Position numbers and translations under genes: made by a program. This document shows positions 42,792-49,866 of a DNA stretch of 64,000 nucleotides, in pieces. The notes under the pieces were generated by a model. The model had not been told where the DNA came from and made no database searches. It worked only from the letters and a program-made list of their open reading frames with translations. How positions within the stretch are numbered: position 1 is the first letter of the stretch; each line of letters begins with the position of its first letter. The stretch is taken from the NCBI GenBank assembly GCA_046726235.1, contig JBKPAD010000013.1, positions 1 through 64,000 of the forward strand, read 5' to 3'. Source of the stretch: Nitricoxidireducens sp046726235. Its GTDB lineage: Bacteria > Pseudomonadota > Gammaproteobacteria > Burkholderiales > Rhodocyclaceae.

Positions 42792-43454
42792 ATGAGATCG
42801 ACGCAGTCCGGGTTCACGCTGGTGGAAATCGCCATCGTGCTGATCATCATCGGCGTGATGCTCGGCGGCGTGCTCAAGGGCCAGGAGCTCGTCGGCAGCG
42901 CCAAGGCGAAGAGCCTGGCCAACGACTTCCGCCAGGTGCCGCTGTTCATCTACGGCTACCAGGACAAGTACCGCCGCATCCCCGGCGACGACGTCGCCGC
43001 CGTCGCCAACGTGTCGGCGCCCGCCGGCCATGCGGGCAACGGCGACGGCATCATCGGCGGCAACTGGAACGACAAGTCGAACAGCTCCGAGGCGGTGCTG
43101 TTCTGGGAGCATGTGCGCCTCGCCAACCTGGCCGCGGGCTCGACGGACTTCGCCTCGGCGACCGACAACACGCCCAGCCTGCCCACCAATGCGGAGGGCG
43201 GGCGCATCGGCGTCCAAAGCCGGCCGCCGATCGCCGGCATGAAAGGCGTCCACTTCGTCTGCTCGACCGGCATCACCGGCAAGCTCGCGCGCCAGCTCGA
43301 TCTTTCCCTCGATGACGGCGACGCCCTGCGCGGCAGCATGATGGCGGTGAAGGCGACGACGAGCACCGCCAACAGTACCGCTGCGATGCCCAACCCCCCG
43401 AGCGCCGAGCCCTACGACGAGACGCTCGCCTACACGGTCTGCATGTCGGGGTAG
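42792..43454 (+). CDS. Type IV prepilin-like protein (possible major pilin)
   Basis: 220 residues. MRSTQSG leader then FTLVEIAIVLIIIGVMLGGVLKGQELV, a classic class III signal with Glu5. The globular domain carries YGYQDKYRRIPGDDVAA and ends in a C-terminal cysteine (YTVCMSG), pairing perhaps with the cysteine in HFVCSTG. The 29-base gap with its own GAAAGGGAACG ribosome site separates it from the overlapping upstream genes and would allow higher translation, as expected for a major pilin. It is the last pilus gene and converges on the antiporter gene. Confidence 0.87.
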   Translation: MRSTQSGFTLVEIAIVLIIIGVMLGGVLKGQELVGSAKAKSLANDFRQVPLFIYGYQDKYRRIPGDDVAAVANVSAPAGHAGNGDGIIGGNWNDKSNSSEAVLFWEHVRLANLAAGSTDFASATDNTPSLPTNAEGGRIGVQSRPPIAGMKGVHFVCSTGITGKLARQLDLSLDDGDALRGSMMAVKATTSTANSTAAMPNPPSAEPYDETLAYTVCMSG

Positions 43455-43458
43455 CGGC

Positions 43459-45429
43459 TCAGCCGCCGCGCAGCAGGCGTTCCTCGCCGCGCGCGAGCAC
43501 CTCGGGCGTGCCGAGCAGGACGACGATGTCGTTCTCCTCAACCTGCAGGTCCGGCCTCACCGCCAGTCCGCGCTCGCTGCGGCGGCGCACGGCCGAGACG
43601 CGGGCGCCGAGCGCCTCCAGCTTGAGTTCGCCCAGCGTGCGGCCGACGGCATAGGCGCCGGCACCGACGGCGATCGCCTTGAGGCGCGGCTGCTGCGCTT
43701 CGTGCAGGTGGTCGCCGGCATCGGAGGCGCCATGGAAGAATCCGCGCAGCAACTCATAGTGCTTCTCGCGCAACTCGCGCAGTCGCTTGATCACCTTGTG
43801 CATCGGCACGCCGAGCAGCGCCAGCGCGTGGGTCGCGAGCATCACGCTCGATTCGAGTGCTTCTGGCACCACCTCGGCAGCGCCGGCGGCGAACAGGCGC
43901 TCGGCGTCATCGCTTTCGCGCGAGCGCGCGACCACCGGCACGTCGGCGCGCACCTCGCGGATGCGATGGAGCACGCGCAGCGCGGCGTCGGCCTCGGCGA
44001 AGGTGATGATGACCACGCTGGCGCGCGCCAGCCCGGCGGCCATCAGGATTTCGCTGCGCGTGCAGTCGCCGAACACGACCGGCTCGCCGGCCCCGGCGGC
44101 TTCGCGCACGCGCTCGGGGTCGTAGTCGAGCGCGACGTAGGAAATGCCTTCGCTGTCGAGGAAGCGCGCCAGGTGCTGGCCGGTGCGGCCGTAGCCGCAG
44201 AGGATCGCGTGCTTCTCGCTGGCGACGGTGCGCGCCGCGATCTGCGTCACCTGCATCGAGCGCATCAGCCATTCCGAGGCGACGAAGCGCAGGACGATGC
44301 GATCCGAGAACTGCACGATCAGCGGCGCCAGCAACAGCGACACCACCATCGCCGCCAGCACTATCTGCACGCCCGGACCGGCCAGCAGGCCCGTATTCAC
44401 GCCCTGGGCGAGCAGCACGAAGCCGAACTCGCCGCCCGCGCACAGCCACAGGCCCGTGCGCAGGGCGGTGCCCGGGGCGGCGCCGAACAGCCGCGAGAGA
44501 CCGCCTACGACGGCCAGCTTGCCGGCGATCAGCAGCATCAGGATGGCGAGCACGCGCGGCCACTCGGCGAGCAGCACGCCGAAGTCGAGCATCATGCCGA
44601 TGGAGATGAAGAACAGGCCGAGCAGCACGTCGCGGAACGGCTTGATGTCCTCCTCCACCTGGTAGCGGTACTCGGTCTCCGAGATCAGGATGCCGGCGAT
44701 GAAGGCGCCGAGCGCCAGCGAAAGGCCGGCGATCTCGGTCAGCCAGGCGAGGCCGAGCGTCACCAGCAGCACGTTGAGCATGAACAGTTCGCCCGACTTG
44801 CGCCGCGCGACCAGCAGGAACCACGCGCTCATCAGGCGCTGGCCGAAGAACAGCACCAGCGCCAGCACGGCCGCCGCCTTCAAGGCGGCGAGCCCTAGTC
44901 CCGCTGCCATCTCGCCCATCGGCTGCGACAGCGCCGGAATGATCACCAGCAGCGGCACCACGGCAAGATCCTGGAACAGCAGCACGCCCATGACCTCGCG
45001 GCCGTGGGGAGCGTCGAGCTCGATGCGCTCGGCGAGCAGCTTCGAGAGGATGGCGGTCGAGGACATCGCCAGCGTGCCGCCGATGACGACGCCGACGAAC
45101 AACGAAGTTCCGGCGAGCGTCGACAGCAGCGTCGCGACCGCCATGGTGGCGGCGACCTGCGCCATGCCCAGGCCGAAAACGATGCGCTTCATCGCAAACA
45201 GCCGCGGCAGCGAGAATTCGAGCCCGATGGTGAACATCAGGAAGACGACGCCGAACTCCGCAAGGTGGCGCGCACCCTCGCTATCGGGCATCAAATTGAA
45301 GGCGTGGGGGCCGACGACCGCTCCAACGATCAGGTAACCGAGGATGGGCGGCAGCGAGAAGGCACGGAACAGCGCGACGACGAGCACCGAGGCGCCGAGC
45401 AGCAGCAGCACGAGTTGCAGGGTTGACAT
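43459..45429 (-). CDS. Kef-type monovalent cation:proton antiporter (CPA2) with TrkA domains
   Basis: 656 residues. About 12 membrane helices (residues 1-380) form a Na+/H+ exchanger domain: FSLPPILGYLIVGAVVGPHA, FGVVFLMFTIGLEFS, FQDLAVVPLLVIIPAL and FISIGMMLDFG. A TrkA-N/RCK domain follows (HAILCGYGRTGQHLARFLDSEGISYVALDYD, residues about 405-520), then a TrkA-C domain at the end (GRTLGELKLEALGARV). Such proteins exchange K+ for H+ under nucleotide or glutathione control. ATG 45429 is chosen because an N-terminal extension to 45717 would be antisense to kdsD. Confidence 0.93.
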   Translation of the reverse strand: MSTLQLVLLLLGASVLVVALFRAFSLPPILGYLIVGAVVGPHAFNLMPDSEGARHLAEFGVVFLMFTIGLEFSLPRLFAMKRIVFGLGMAQVAATMAVATLLSTLAGTSLFVGVVIGGTLAMSSTAILSKLLAERIELDAPHGREVMGVLLFQDLAVVPLLVIIPALSQPMGEMAAGLGLAALKAAAVLALVLFFGQRLMSAWFLLVARRKSGELFMLNVLLVTLGLAWLTEIAGLSLALGAFIAGILISETEYRYQVEEDIKPFRDVLLGLFFISIGMMLDFGVLLAEWPRVLAILMLLIAGKLAVVGGLSRLFGAAPGTALRTGLWLCAGGEFGFVLLAQGVNTGLLAGPGVQIVLAAMVVSLLLAPLIVQFSDRIVLRFVASEWLMRSMQVTQIAARTVASEKHAILCGYGRTGQHLARFLDSEGISYVALDYDPERVREAAGAGEPVVFGDCTRSEILMAAGLARASVVIITFAEADAALRVLHRIREVRADVPVVARSRESDDAERLFAAGAAEVVPEALESSVMLATHALALLGVPMHKVIKRLRELREKHYELLRGFFHGASDAGDHLHEAQQPRLKAIAVGAGAYAVGRTLGELKLEALGARVSAVRRRSERGLAVRPDLQVEENDIVVLLGTPEVLARGEERLLRGG

Positions 45430-45452
45430 CGGACGGCGGCAACGGTCGCGGA

Positions 45453-45458
45453 TATAAT
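45453..45458 (+). promoter_or_regulatory. TATAAT -10 candidate for kdsD operon
   Basis: A perfect TATAAT lies 38 bases before the kdsD ATG, in the 67-base gap from the divergent antiporter gene. A TTGACA occurs at 45423-45428, but the spacer would be 24 bases, too long for normal sigma-70 recognition, so the -35 is undefined. Confidence 0.5.
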
Positions 45459-45496
45459 TTGCGCCAATCATAAACGAAGCCCCGGCCGACCTCCGC

Positions 45497-46480
45497 ATGA
45501 CGCAACCCCCGGATTCATCACGTGCTCTCGCCATGGCGAGGCACGTGCTCGCGACCGAAGCGGAGGCGGTGTCGGCCCTCGCCGACCGCCTCGACGGCGA
45601 CTTCCTCCGCGCCGTCGACCTGATCCTCGCCAGCCGCGGCCGCGTGATCGTCAGCGGCATCGGCAAATCGGGGCACGTCGGCCGCAAGATCGCGGCGACG
45701 ATGGCGAGCACCGGCACGCCCGCCTATTTCGTCCACGCCGCCGAGGCGGTGCACGGCGACCTCGGCATGATCACGCGCGAGGACGTCGTCATCGCGATCT
45801 CGAACTCCGGCGAGAACGACGAGCTGCTCACCATCGTGCCGCTGATCAAGCGCCAGGGCGGCCGGCTGATCGCCATGACCGGCAACGCGACATCGTCGCT
45901 GGCACGCGAGGCCGACGTCCATCTCGACGCCAGCGTGCGCGAAGAGGCCTGTCCGCTGAACCTGGCGCCGACGGCGAGCACCACCGCCGTGCTCGCGCTC
46001 GGCGACGCGCTCGCCGTCGCCCTGCTCGACGCGCGCGGCTTCGGCGCCGAGGATTTTGCGCGTTCGCACCCGGGCGGCTCGCTCGGCCGCCGGCTGCTGA
46101 CCCACGTCAGCGACGTCATGCATGCCGCCGACGCCTTTCCGACCGTCGCCGCCCAGACGCCCATCGCGGAAGCGCTCCTCGCCGTCACGCGCGGCGGTCT
46201 CGGCATGACCGCGGTACGCAACGCCGACGGCAGCCTCGCCGGCATCTTCACCGACGGCGACCTGCGCCGCGCGATGGAGAAGTACGGCGACCTGCGCCCG
46301 ATTCCGGTGGCCGACGCCATGACGCGCAACCCGCGCACCATCGAGCCGCAGCGGCTCGCCGTCGAAGCCGTCGAGATGATGGAGCGCCACAAGATCAACC
46401 AGCTGCTGGTCGTCGATGCCGGCGGCACGCTCGTCGGCGCCCTCAACATGCACGACCTTTTCCGCGCCAAGGTGGTCTGA
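45497..46480 (+). CDS. kdsD: D-arabinose 5-phosphate isomerase KdsD
   Basis: 327 residues, the usual length. A SIS domain (VIVSGIGKSGHVGRKIAATMASTGTPAYFVHAAEAVHGDLGMI, VIAISNSGENDEL, HPGGSLGRRLL) is followed by two CBS domains (SDVMHAADAFPTV ... GIFTDGDLRRAMEKYGD and ADAMTRNPRTIEP ... LVGALNMHDLFRAKVV). It makes arabinose 5-phosphate for Kdo in lipopolysaccharide. No strong ribosome site precedes ATG 45497, but length supports it. The stop overlaps kdsC (TGATG). Confidence 0.96.
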   Translation: MTQPPDSSRALAMARHVLATEAEAVSALADRLDGDFLRAVDLILASRGRVIVSGIGKSGHVGRKIAATMASTGTPAYFVHAAEAVHGDLGMITREDVVIAISNSGENDELLTIVPLIKRQGGRLIAMTGNATSSLAREADVHLDASVREEACPLNLAPTASTTAVLALGDALAVALLDARGFGAEDFARSHPGGSLGRRLLTHVSDVMHAADAFPTVAAQTPIAEALLAVTRGGLGMTAVRNADGSLAGIFTDGDLRRAMEKYGDLRPIPVADAMTRNPRTIEPQRLAVEAVEMMERHKINQLLVVDAGGTLVGALNMHDLFRAKVV

Positions 46481-47001
46481 TGTCCGCTCTTATCAAGGCC
46501 GCCGACGTGCGCCTCATGGGTTTCGACGTCGATGGCGTCATGACCGACGGCCGGCTCTACTTCAGCCCGCGCGGCGACGAAATGAAGGCCTTCTTCACCC
46601 GTGACGGCCTCGGCATCAAGATGCTCCAGCGCGCCGGCATCCAGGTCGCGATCATCACCGGCCGCGATTCAGAGATCGTCGCCCGGCGCGCCGCCAACCT
46701 CGGTATCGAGTTAGTGCTCCAGGGCGTTACCGACAAGCGCACCGCCATGGAAGGCGTGCTGGCCAAGATCGGCCTCGATTGCGCGCAAGCCGGCTACATG
46801 GGCGACGACGTGGTCGACGTGTCCGTCATGAACGCCTGCCGCTTCGCCGCCAGCGTGCCGGACGGCGATGCGCTCGCGCGCCGCCACGCCGACTACGTCG
46901 CGCGCGCGCCGGCAGGCGGCGGCGCCGTGCGCGAAGTCTGCGACTTCATCCTGCGCGCGCAAGGCAAGCTCGACGCCGCGCTGGCCTACCACCTGGCATG
47001 A
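46480..47001 (+). CDS. kdsC: 3-deoxy-D-manno-octulosonate 8-phosphate phosphatase KdsC
   Basis: 173 residues of the C0-type HAD family. FDVDGVMTDGRLYF holds the nucleophile aspartates, FFTRDGLGIKMLQRAGIQVAIITGRDS is the second motif, and YMGDDVVDVSVM carries the acidic metal ligands. It hydrolyses Kdo-8-phosphate to Kdo. It sits between kdsD and lptC, the conserved order of the lipopolysaccharide transport operon. Confidence 0.96.
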   Translation: MSALIKAADVRLMGFDVDGVMTDGRLYFSPRGDEMKAFFTRDGLGIKMLQRAGIQVAIITGRDSEIVARRAANLGIELVLQGVTDKRTAMEGVLAKIGLDCAQAGYMGDDVVDVSVMNACRFAASVPDGDALARRHADYVARAPAGGGAVREVCDFILRAQGKLDAALAYHLA

Positions 47002-47720
47002 GACAGGGCAGCGCGGGAGTCGTCCCGGTCGCCGTCGTCGCCCTGTTCGCGGCGCTGACGTTCTGGCTCGAGCGCGCCACGCACCAGGAGGAGCGCCGCG
47101 ACGGCAGGAATCGCCACGACCCCGACTACATCGTCGACAACTTCACGCTGCGGCGCTTCAACACCGACGGCGTGCTGCAGCACACGCTGGTGGCGAACCG
47201 GATGACGCACTTCGCGGACGACGAGAGCACCGAGGTCGCGAAGCCGCGGCTGACCTACCACCGCACGCCGCCGCTCCACATCACTTCCGAGACGGCCTGG
47301 CTCGACAAGGACGGCAAGCACGTGCGCCTGCACGACAACGTGCGCATCCTGCGCGAGAGCCTCGACGAACGGCCGCCGACGGAGATTCGCACCAGCGTGC
47401 TCCATGTCGTCCCCGACGATGAACTCGCCCATACCGACGTCCCGGTCAAGATCATCCAGGGCCTGACGGTGCTGAACGGCACTGGCCTCGAGTCCAGCAA
47501 CAAGTCGCAGATTTCGGTCCTCTTCGGCCGGACGGATGGCATCATCTACAACAAGCAATCCAACCAGGCGCCTTCAAGCAATGAGATACAGCCAAGCAAA
47601 GCTCCCGCTGCGAGCCCTCCTGTTGTCAGCAAGCCTGTTCGTCCTGCCGCCGGCAATGGCCGAAAAGGCGGACAAGGAAAAGCCCGTCAACCTCGAGGCC
47701 GACAGAATCACCGTCGATGA
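46998..47720 (+). CDS. lptC: Lipopolysaccharide transport protein LptC
   Basis: 240 residues. A short cytoplasmic tail and one membrane helix (VPVAVVALFAALTFWLE) precede a periplasmic beta-jellyroll: DYIVDNFTLRRFNTDGVLQHTLVANRMTHFADDESTEVAKPRLTYH, then LHDNVRILRESLD and DVPVKIIQGLTVLNGTGLESSN. It is the bitopic component between LptBFG and LptA. LptC is usually about 190 residues; here the frame continues about 50 residues as a Pro/Lys/Arg-rich tail that overlaps lptA by 140 bases. The ATGA overlap with kdsC supports the start. Confidence 0.88.
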   Translation: MRQGSAGVVPVAVVALFAALTFWLERATHQEERRDGRNRHDPDYIVDNFTLRRFNTDGVLQHTLVANRMTHFADDESTEVAKPRLTYHRTPPLHITSETAWLDKDGKHVRLHDNVRILRESLDERPPTEIRTSVLHVVPDDELAHTDVPVKIIQGLTVLNGTGLESSNKSQISVLFGRTDGIIYNKQSNQAPSSNEIQPSKAPAASPPVVSKPVRPAAGNGRKGGQGKARQPRGRQNHRR

Positions 47721-48201
47721 CGCCAAGAAGGTACACATCCTCGAGGGCAACGTCGTCCTCGTGCGCGGCACCATGGTCATCCGCACCGACAAGCTGGTCG
47801 TCACCCAGGACGCCGACGGCTTCCAGAAGGGCGTCGCCTACGGCGGCGCCGGCGGCCTGGCGCGCTTCCGCCAGAAGCGCGAAGGCAAAGACGAATGGGT
47901 CGACGGCGAGGGCGAGCGCATCGAGCACGACGCCAGAACCGAGAAGACCGACCTCTATGTCCGCGCCTACGTGAAGAGCGGTGCGGACGAGGTGCGCGGC
48001 CAGTTCATCACCTACGACGGAAAGACCGAGAACTATCTCGTCACCAGCGGCCCGGACGGCACCAGCGCCTTGGCGGCCGGCAAGCCGGACCGCGTGCGCG
48101 CCGTGATCCAGCCGAAGAAGGACGGCAAGCCGATCAATCAGGCGGCGCCCGGCGTCAGCCTCAAGGTTGCGCCCGAGATCGCCAACCCCCGCCCGGAGTG
48201 A
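47581..48201 (+). CDS. lptA: Lipopolysaccharide transport periplasmic protein LptA
   Basis: 206 residues. A signal peptide ends near FVLPPAMAE (residue 27). The OstA/LptA jellyroll follows: PVNLEADRITVDDAKKVHILEGNVVLVRGTMVIRTDKLVVTQD and GEGERIEHDARTEKTDLYVRAYVK. It forms the periplasmic bridge for lipopolysaccharide. ATG 47581 lies within the lptC frame. The usual next gene lptB is not present; a crotonase gene follows four bases later. Confidence 0.93.
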   Translation: MRYSQAKLPLRALLLSASLFVLPPAMAEKADKEKPVNLEADRITVDDAKKVHILEGNVVLVRGTMVIRTDKLVVTQDADGFQKGVAYGGAGGLARFRQKREGKDEWVDGEGERIEHDARTEKTDLYVRAYVKSGADEVRGQFITYDGKTENYLVTSGPDGTSALAAGKPDRVRAVIQPKKDGKPINQAAPGVSLKVAPEIANPRPE

Positions 48202-48205
48202 CGCG

Positions 48206-48982
48206 ATGAGCTACGAATACATCCTCGTCGAAACCCGCGGCCGCGTCGGCCTGATCACGCTGAACCGGCCCAAGGCCCTGAATGCCCTCTGCGACGGCCT
48301 CGTCGAGGAGGTGGGCGCCGCCCTCGGCATCTTCGAAGCCAGCGACGACATCGGCTGCATCGTCCTCACCGGCTCGGAGAAGGCCTTCGCGGCCGGCGCC
48401 GACATCGGCGTCATCAAGGACTACTCCCATATGGACGCCTACCGGAGCAACTTCGTCACCCGCAACTGGGAGAGCGTGACCAAGTGCCGCAAGCCGGTGA
48501 TCGCCGCGGTCGCCGGCTTCGCCCTCGGCGGCGGCTGCGAACTGGCGATGATGTGCGACATGATCTACGCCGCCGACACGGCCAAGTTCGGGCAGCCCGA
48601 GGTCAAGATCGGCATCCTGCCGGGCGCCGGCGGCACCCAGCGCCTGCCGCGCGCGATCGGCAAGTCCAAGGCCATGGACATGTGCCTAACGGCACGCTTC
48701 GTCGATGCCGCCGAAGCCGAGCGCATGGGCCTGGTGGCCCGGGTTTTCCCCGCCGACAAGCTGCTCGAGGAAACGCTCGCCATCGCGCAGGGCATTGCCG
48801 GCTACTCGCTGCCCGTCCTCATGATGATCAAGGAGTCGATCAATCGCGCCTACGAATCGTCGCTCGCCGAAGGAATCTTGTTCGAGCGCCGTGCCTTCCA
48901 CGCGGCCTTCGGCCTCGAGGACCGGCGGGAAGGCATGAACGCGTTCATCGAGAAGCGTCCGCCCGTCTTCAAGCACCGCTAG
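48206..48982 (+). CDS. Enoyl-CoA hydratase (crotonase family)
   Basis: 258 residues. GFALGGGCELAMMCDMIYAAD contains Glu112 and FGQPEVKIGILPGAGGTQRLPR contains Glu132, the two catalytic glutamates of enoyl-CoA hydratase spaced 20 apart as in the rat enzyme. The oxyanion segment AFAAGADIGVI is also present. It hydrates 2-enoyl-CoA to L-3-hydroxyacyl-CoA in beta-oxidation or short-chain metabolism. ATG 48206 lies four bases after lptA. An intrinsic terminator follows, so it closes the kdsD-lptA transcript. Confidence 0.93.
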   Translation: MSYEYILVETRGRVGLITLNRPKALNALCDGLVEEVGAALGIFEASDDIGCIVLTGSEKAFAAGADIGVIKDYSHMDAYRSNFVTRNWESVTKCRKPVIAAVAGFALGGGCELAMMCDMIYAADTAKFGQPEVKIGILPGAGGTQRLPRAIGKSKAMDMCLTARFVDAAEAERMGLVARVFPADKLLEETLAIAQGIAGYSLPVLMMIKESINRAYESSLAEGILFERRAFHAAFGLEDRREGMNAFIEKRPPVFKHR

Positions 48983-49001
48983 GATCGCCCCGCAGCGCAA
49001 T

Positions 49002-49028
49002 AAAAAACCGGCCACACGGACGGTTTTT
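49002..49028 (+). terminator. Rho-independent terminator after enoyl-CoA hydratase
   Basis: AAAAACCG (49003-49010) pairs with CGGTTTTT (49021-49028), extended inside by CC/GG around an ACAC loop, with the T-run forming the 3' arm. It is 20 bases after the crotonase stop. Confidence 0.8.
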
Positions 49029-49084
49029 GCGTTTTATCAACGCCATAACTCACTGAATAAGCGACCATCGCGGCCGCATCGGCA

Positions 49085-49109
49085 ATTTTTGGTGCATTGC
49101 ACCAAAAAT
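49085..49109. promoter_or_regulatory. Perfect 12-base inverted repeat upstream of phasin -35 (putative operator)
   Basis: ATTTTTGGTGCA (49085-49096) and TGCACCAAAAAT (49098-49109) are exact complements around a single T. The repeat ends three bases before the -35 box of the phasin promoter. The TGCA core fits the GCA-rich sites reported for the PHA regulator PhaR, which represses phasin genes in Ralstonia. This is inference without a search. Confidence 0.6.
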
Positions 49110-49112
49110 CGC

Positions 49113-49140
49113 TTGACATCGAGAAGGTCACCCCTATAAT
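49113..49140 (+). promoter_or_regulatory. Consensus sigma-70 promoter of the phasin gene
   Basis: TTGACA (49113-49118) and TATAAT (49135-49140) are both perfect hexamers with a 16-base spacer. Transcription should start near 49147, giving a leader of about 80 bases before ATG 49230. A promoter this strong suits an abundant granule protein under repression. Confidence 0.85.
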
Positions 49141-49150
49141 CGAGTCATGA

Positions 49151-49160
49151 TGCAGTGCAA
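49151..49160. promoter_or_regulatory. Second TGCA-type site just after the phasin transcription start
   Basis: TGCAGTGCAA carries two TGCA cores one base apart, about +4 to +13 from the predicted start. Together with the upstream palindrome it brackets the promoter, a layout that would allow repression by one regulator at two sites. Confidence 0.4.
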
Positions 49161-49229
49161 CATCGCTTCGGGCGCGACCAGCCCGGTGACAGACAAAATC
49201 GTCTTGAACAACACTTTAGGAGCTTGACC

Positions 49230-49784
49230 ATGTACAACACGCCCGAACAGTTCTCCAGCGCCAACAAGGCCAACGTCGAAACCCTCATGACCGTTGCCAA
49301 CACCGCCTTCGCCAGCGCCGAGCGCATCGCCGCCCTGAACCTGAACACCGCCCGCACGCTGCTCGAGGAGTCGGTTTCGAACGCCAAGTCGCTGCTCGCG
49401 ATCAAGGACGTCCAGGAATTCATGAACCTCCAGACGTCGCTGGCCCAGCCGGCCCTCGACAAGGCCATCGCCTACTCGCGCAGCCTGTACGAGATCGCCA
49501 CGCAGACCCAGGAAGAGTTCGGCAAGATCATCGAGTCGCAGTTCGCGGAAGTGAACAAGAACGTCGCGACCGTCCTCGACAAGGCCGCCAAGAACGCCCC
49601 GGCCGGTTCCGACGTCGCCGTCGCCGCCGTCAAGTCGGCCATCGCCGCCGCCAACTCCGCCTACGACACCATGACCAAGGCCGCCAAGCAAGTCGCCGAG
49701 ATCGCCGAAGCGAACGTCGCCGCCGCGACCAGCGCCACCGTCAAGGCCGTCTCCACCGCCCCGAAGGCCAAGAAGGCTGCCTGA
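49230..49784 (+). CDS. phaP: Phasin family protein (PHA granule-associated)
   Basis: 184 residues. It starts MYNTPEQFSSANKANVETLMTVANTAFASAERIAALNLNTARTLLEESVSNAKSLL, the Phasin_2 domain common in betaproteobacteria, almost wholly amphipathic helix, and ends in an Ala/Lys-rich tail (TAPKAKKAA). Phasins coat polyhydroxyalkanoate granules and control their number and size. ATG 49230 is preceded by TAGGAGC. The gene stands alone between a strong promoter and a strong terminator. The tail is basic and could bind DNA, as in some phasins (inference). Confidence 0.95.
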   Translation: MYNTPEQFSSANKANVETLMTVANTAFASAERIAALNLNTARTLLEESVSNAKSLLAIKDVQEFMNLQTSLAQPALDKAIAYSRSLYEIATQTQEEFGKIIESQFAEVNKNVATVLDKAAKNAPAGSDVAVAAVKSAIAAANSAYDTMTKAAKQVAEIAEANVAAATSATVKAVSTAPKAKKAA

Positions 49785-49828
49785 GCGTCGTAACGTCTCC
49801 TCCTCCAGCCCGCAACAGGCTGGTTTTC

Positions 49829-49861
49829 AAGCCCGACAGCAACCCTGTCGGGCTTTTTTTC
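49829..49861 (+). terminator. Rho-independent terminator after phasin gene
   Basis: AAGCCCGACAG (49829-49839) pairs perfectly with CTGTCGGGCTT (49845-49855) around a CAACC loop, followed by a run of T. This 11-base stem lies about 45 bases after the phasin stop. Confidence 0.9.
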
Positions 49862-49866
49862 GTCTG

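Noticed and set aside
45423..45458. TTGACA and TATAAT as a full sigma-70 promoter for kdsD
   Set aside because: The spacer is 24 bases, far from 16-18; only the -10 was kept as a candidate.
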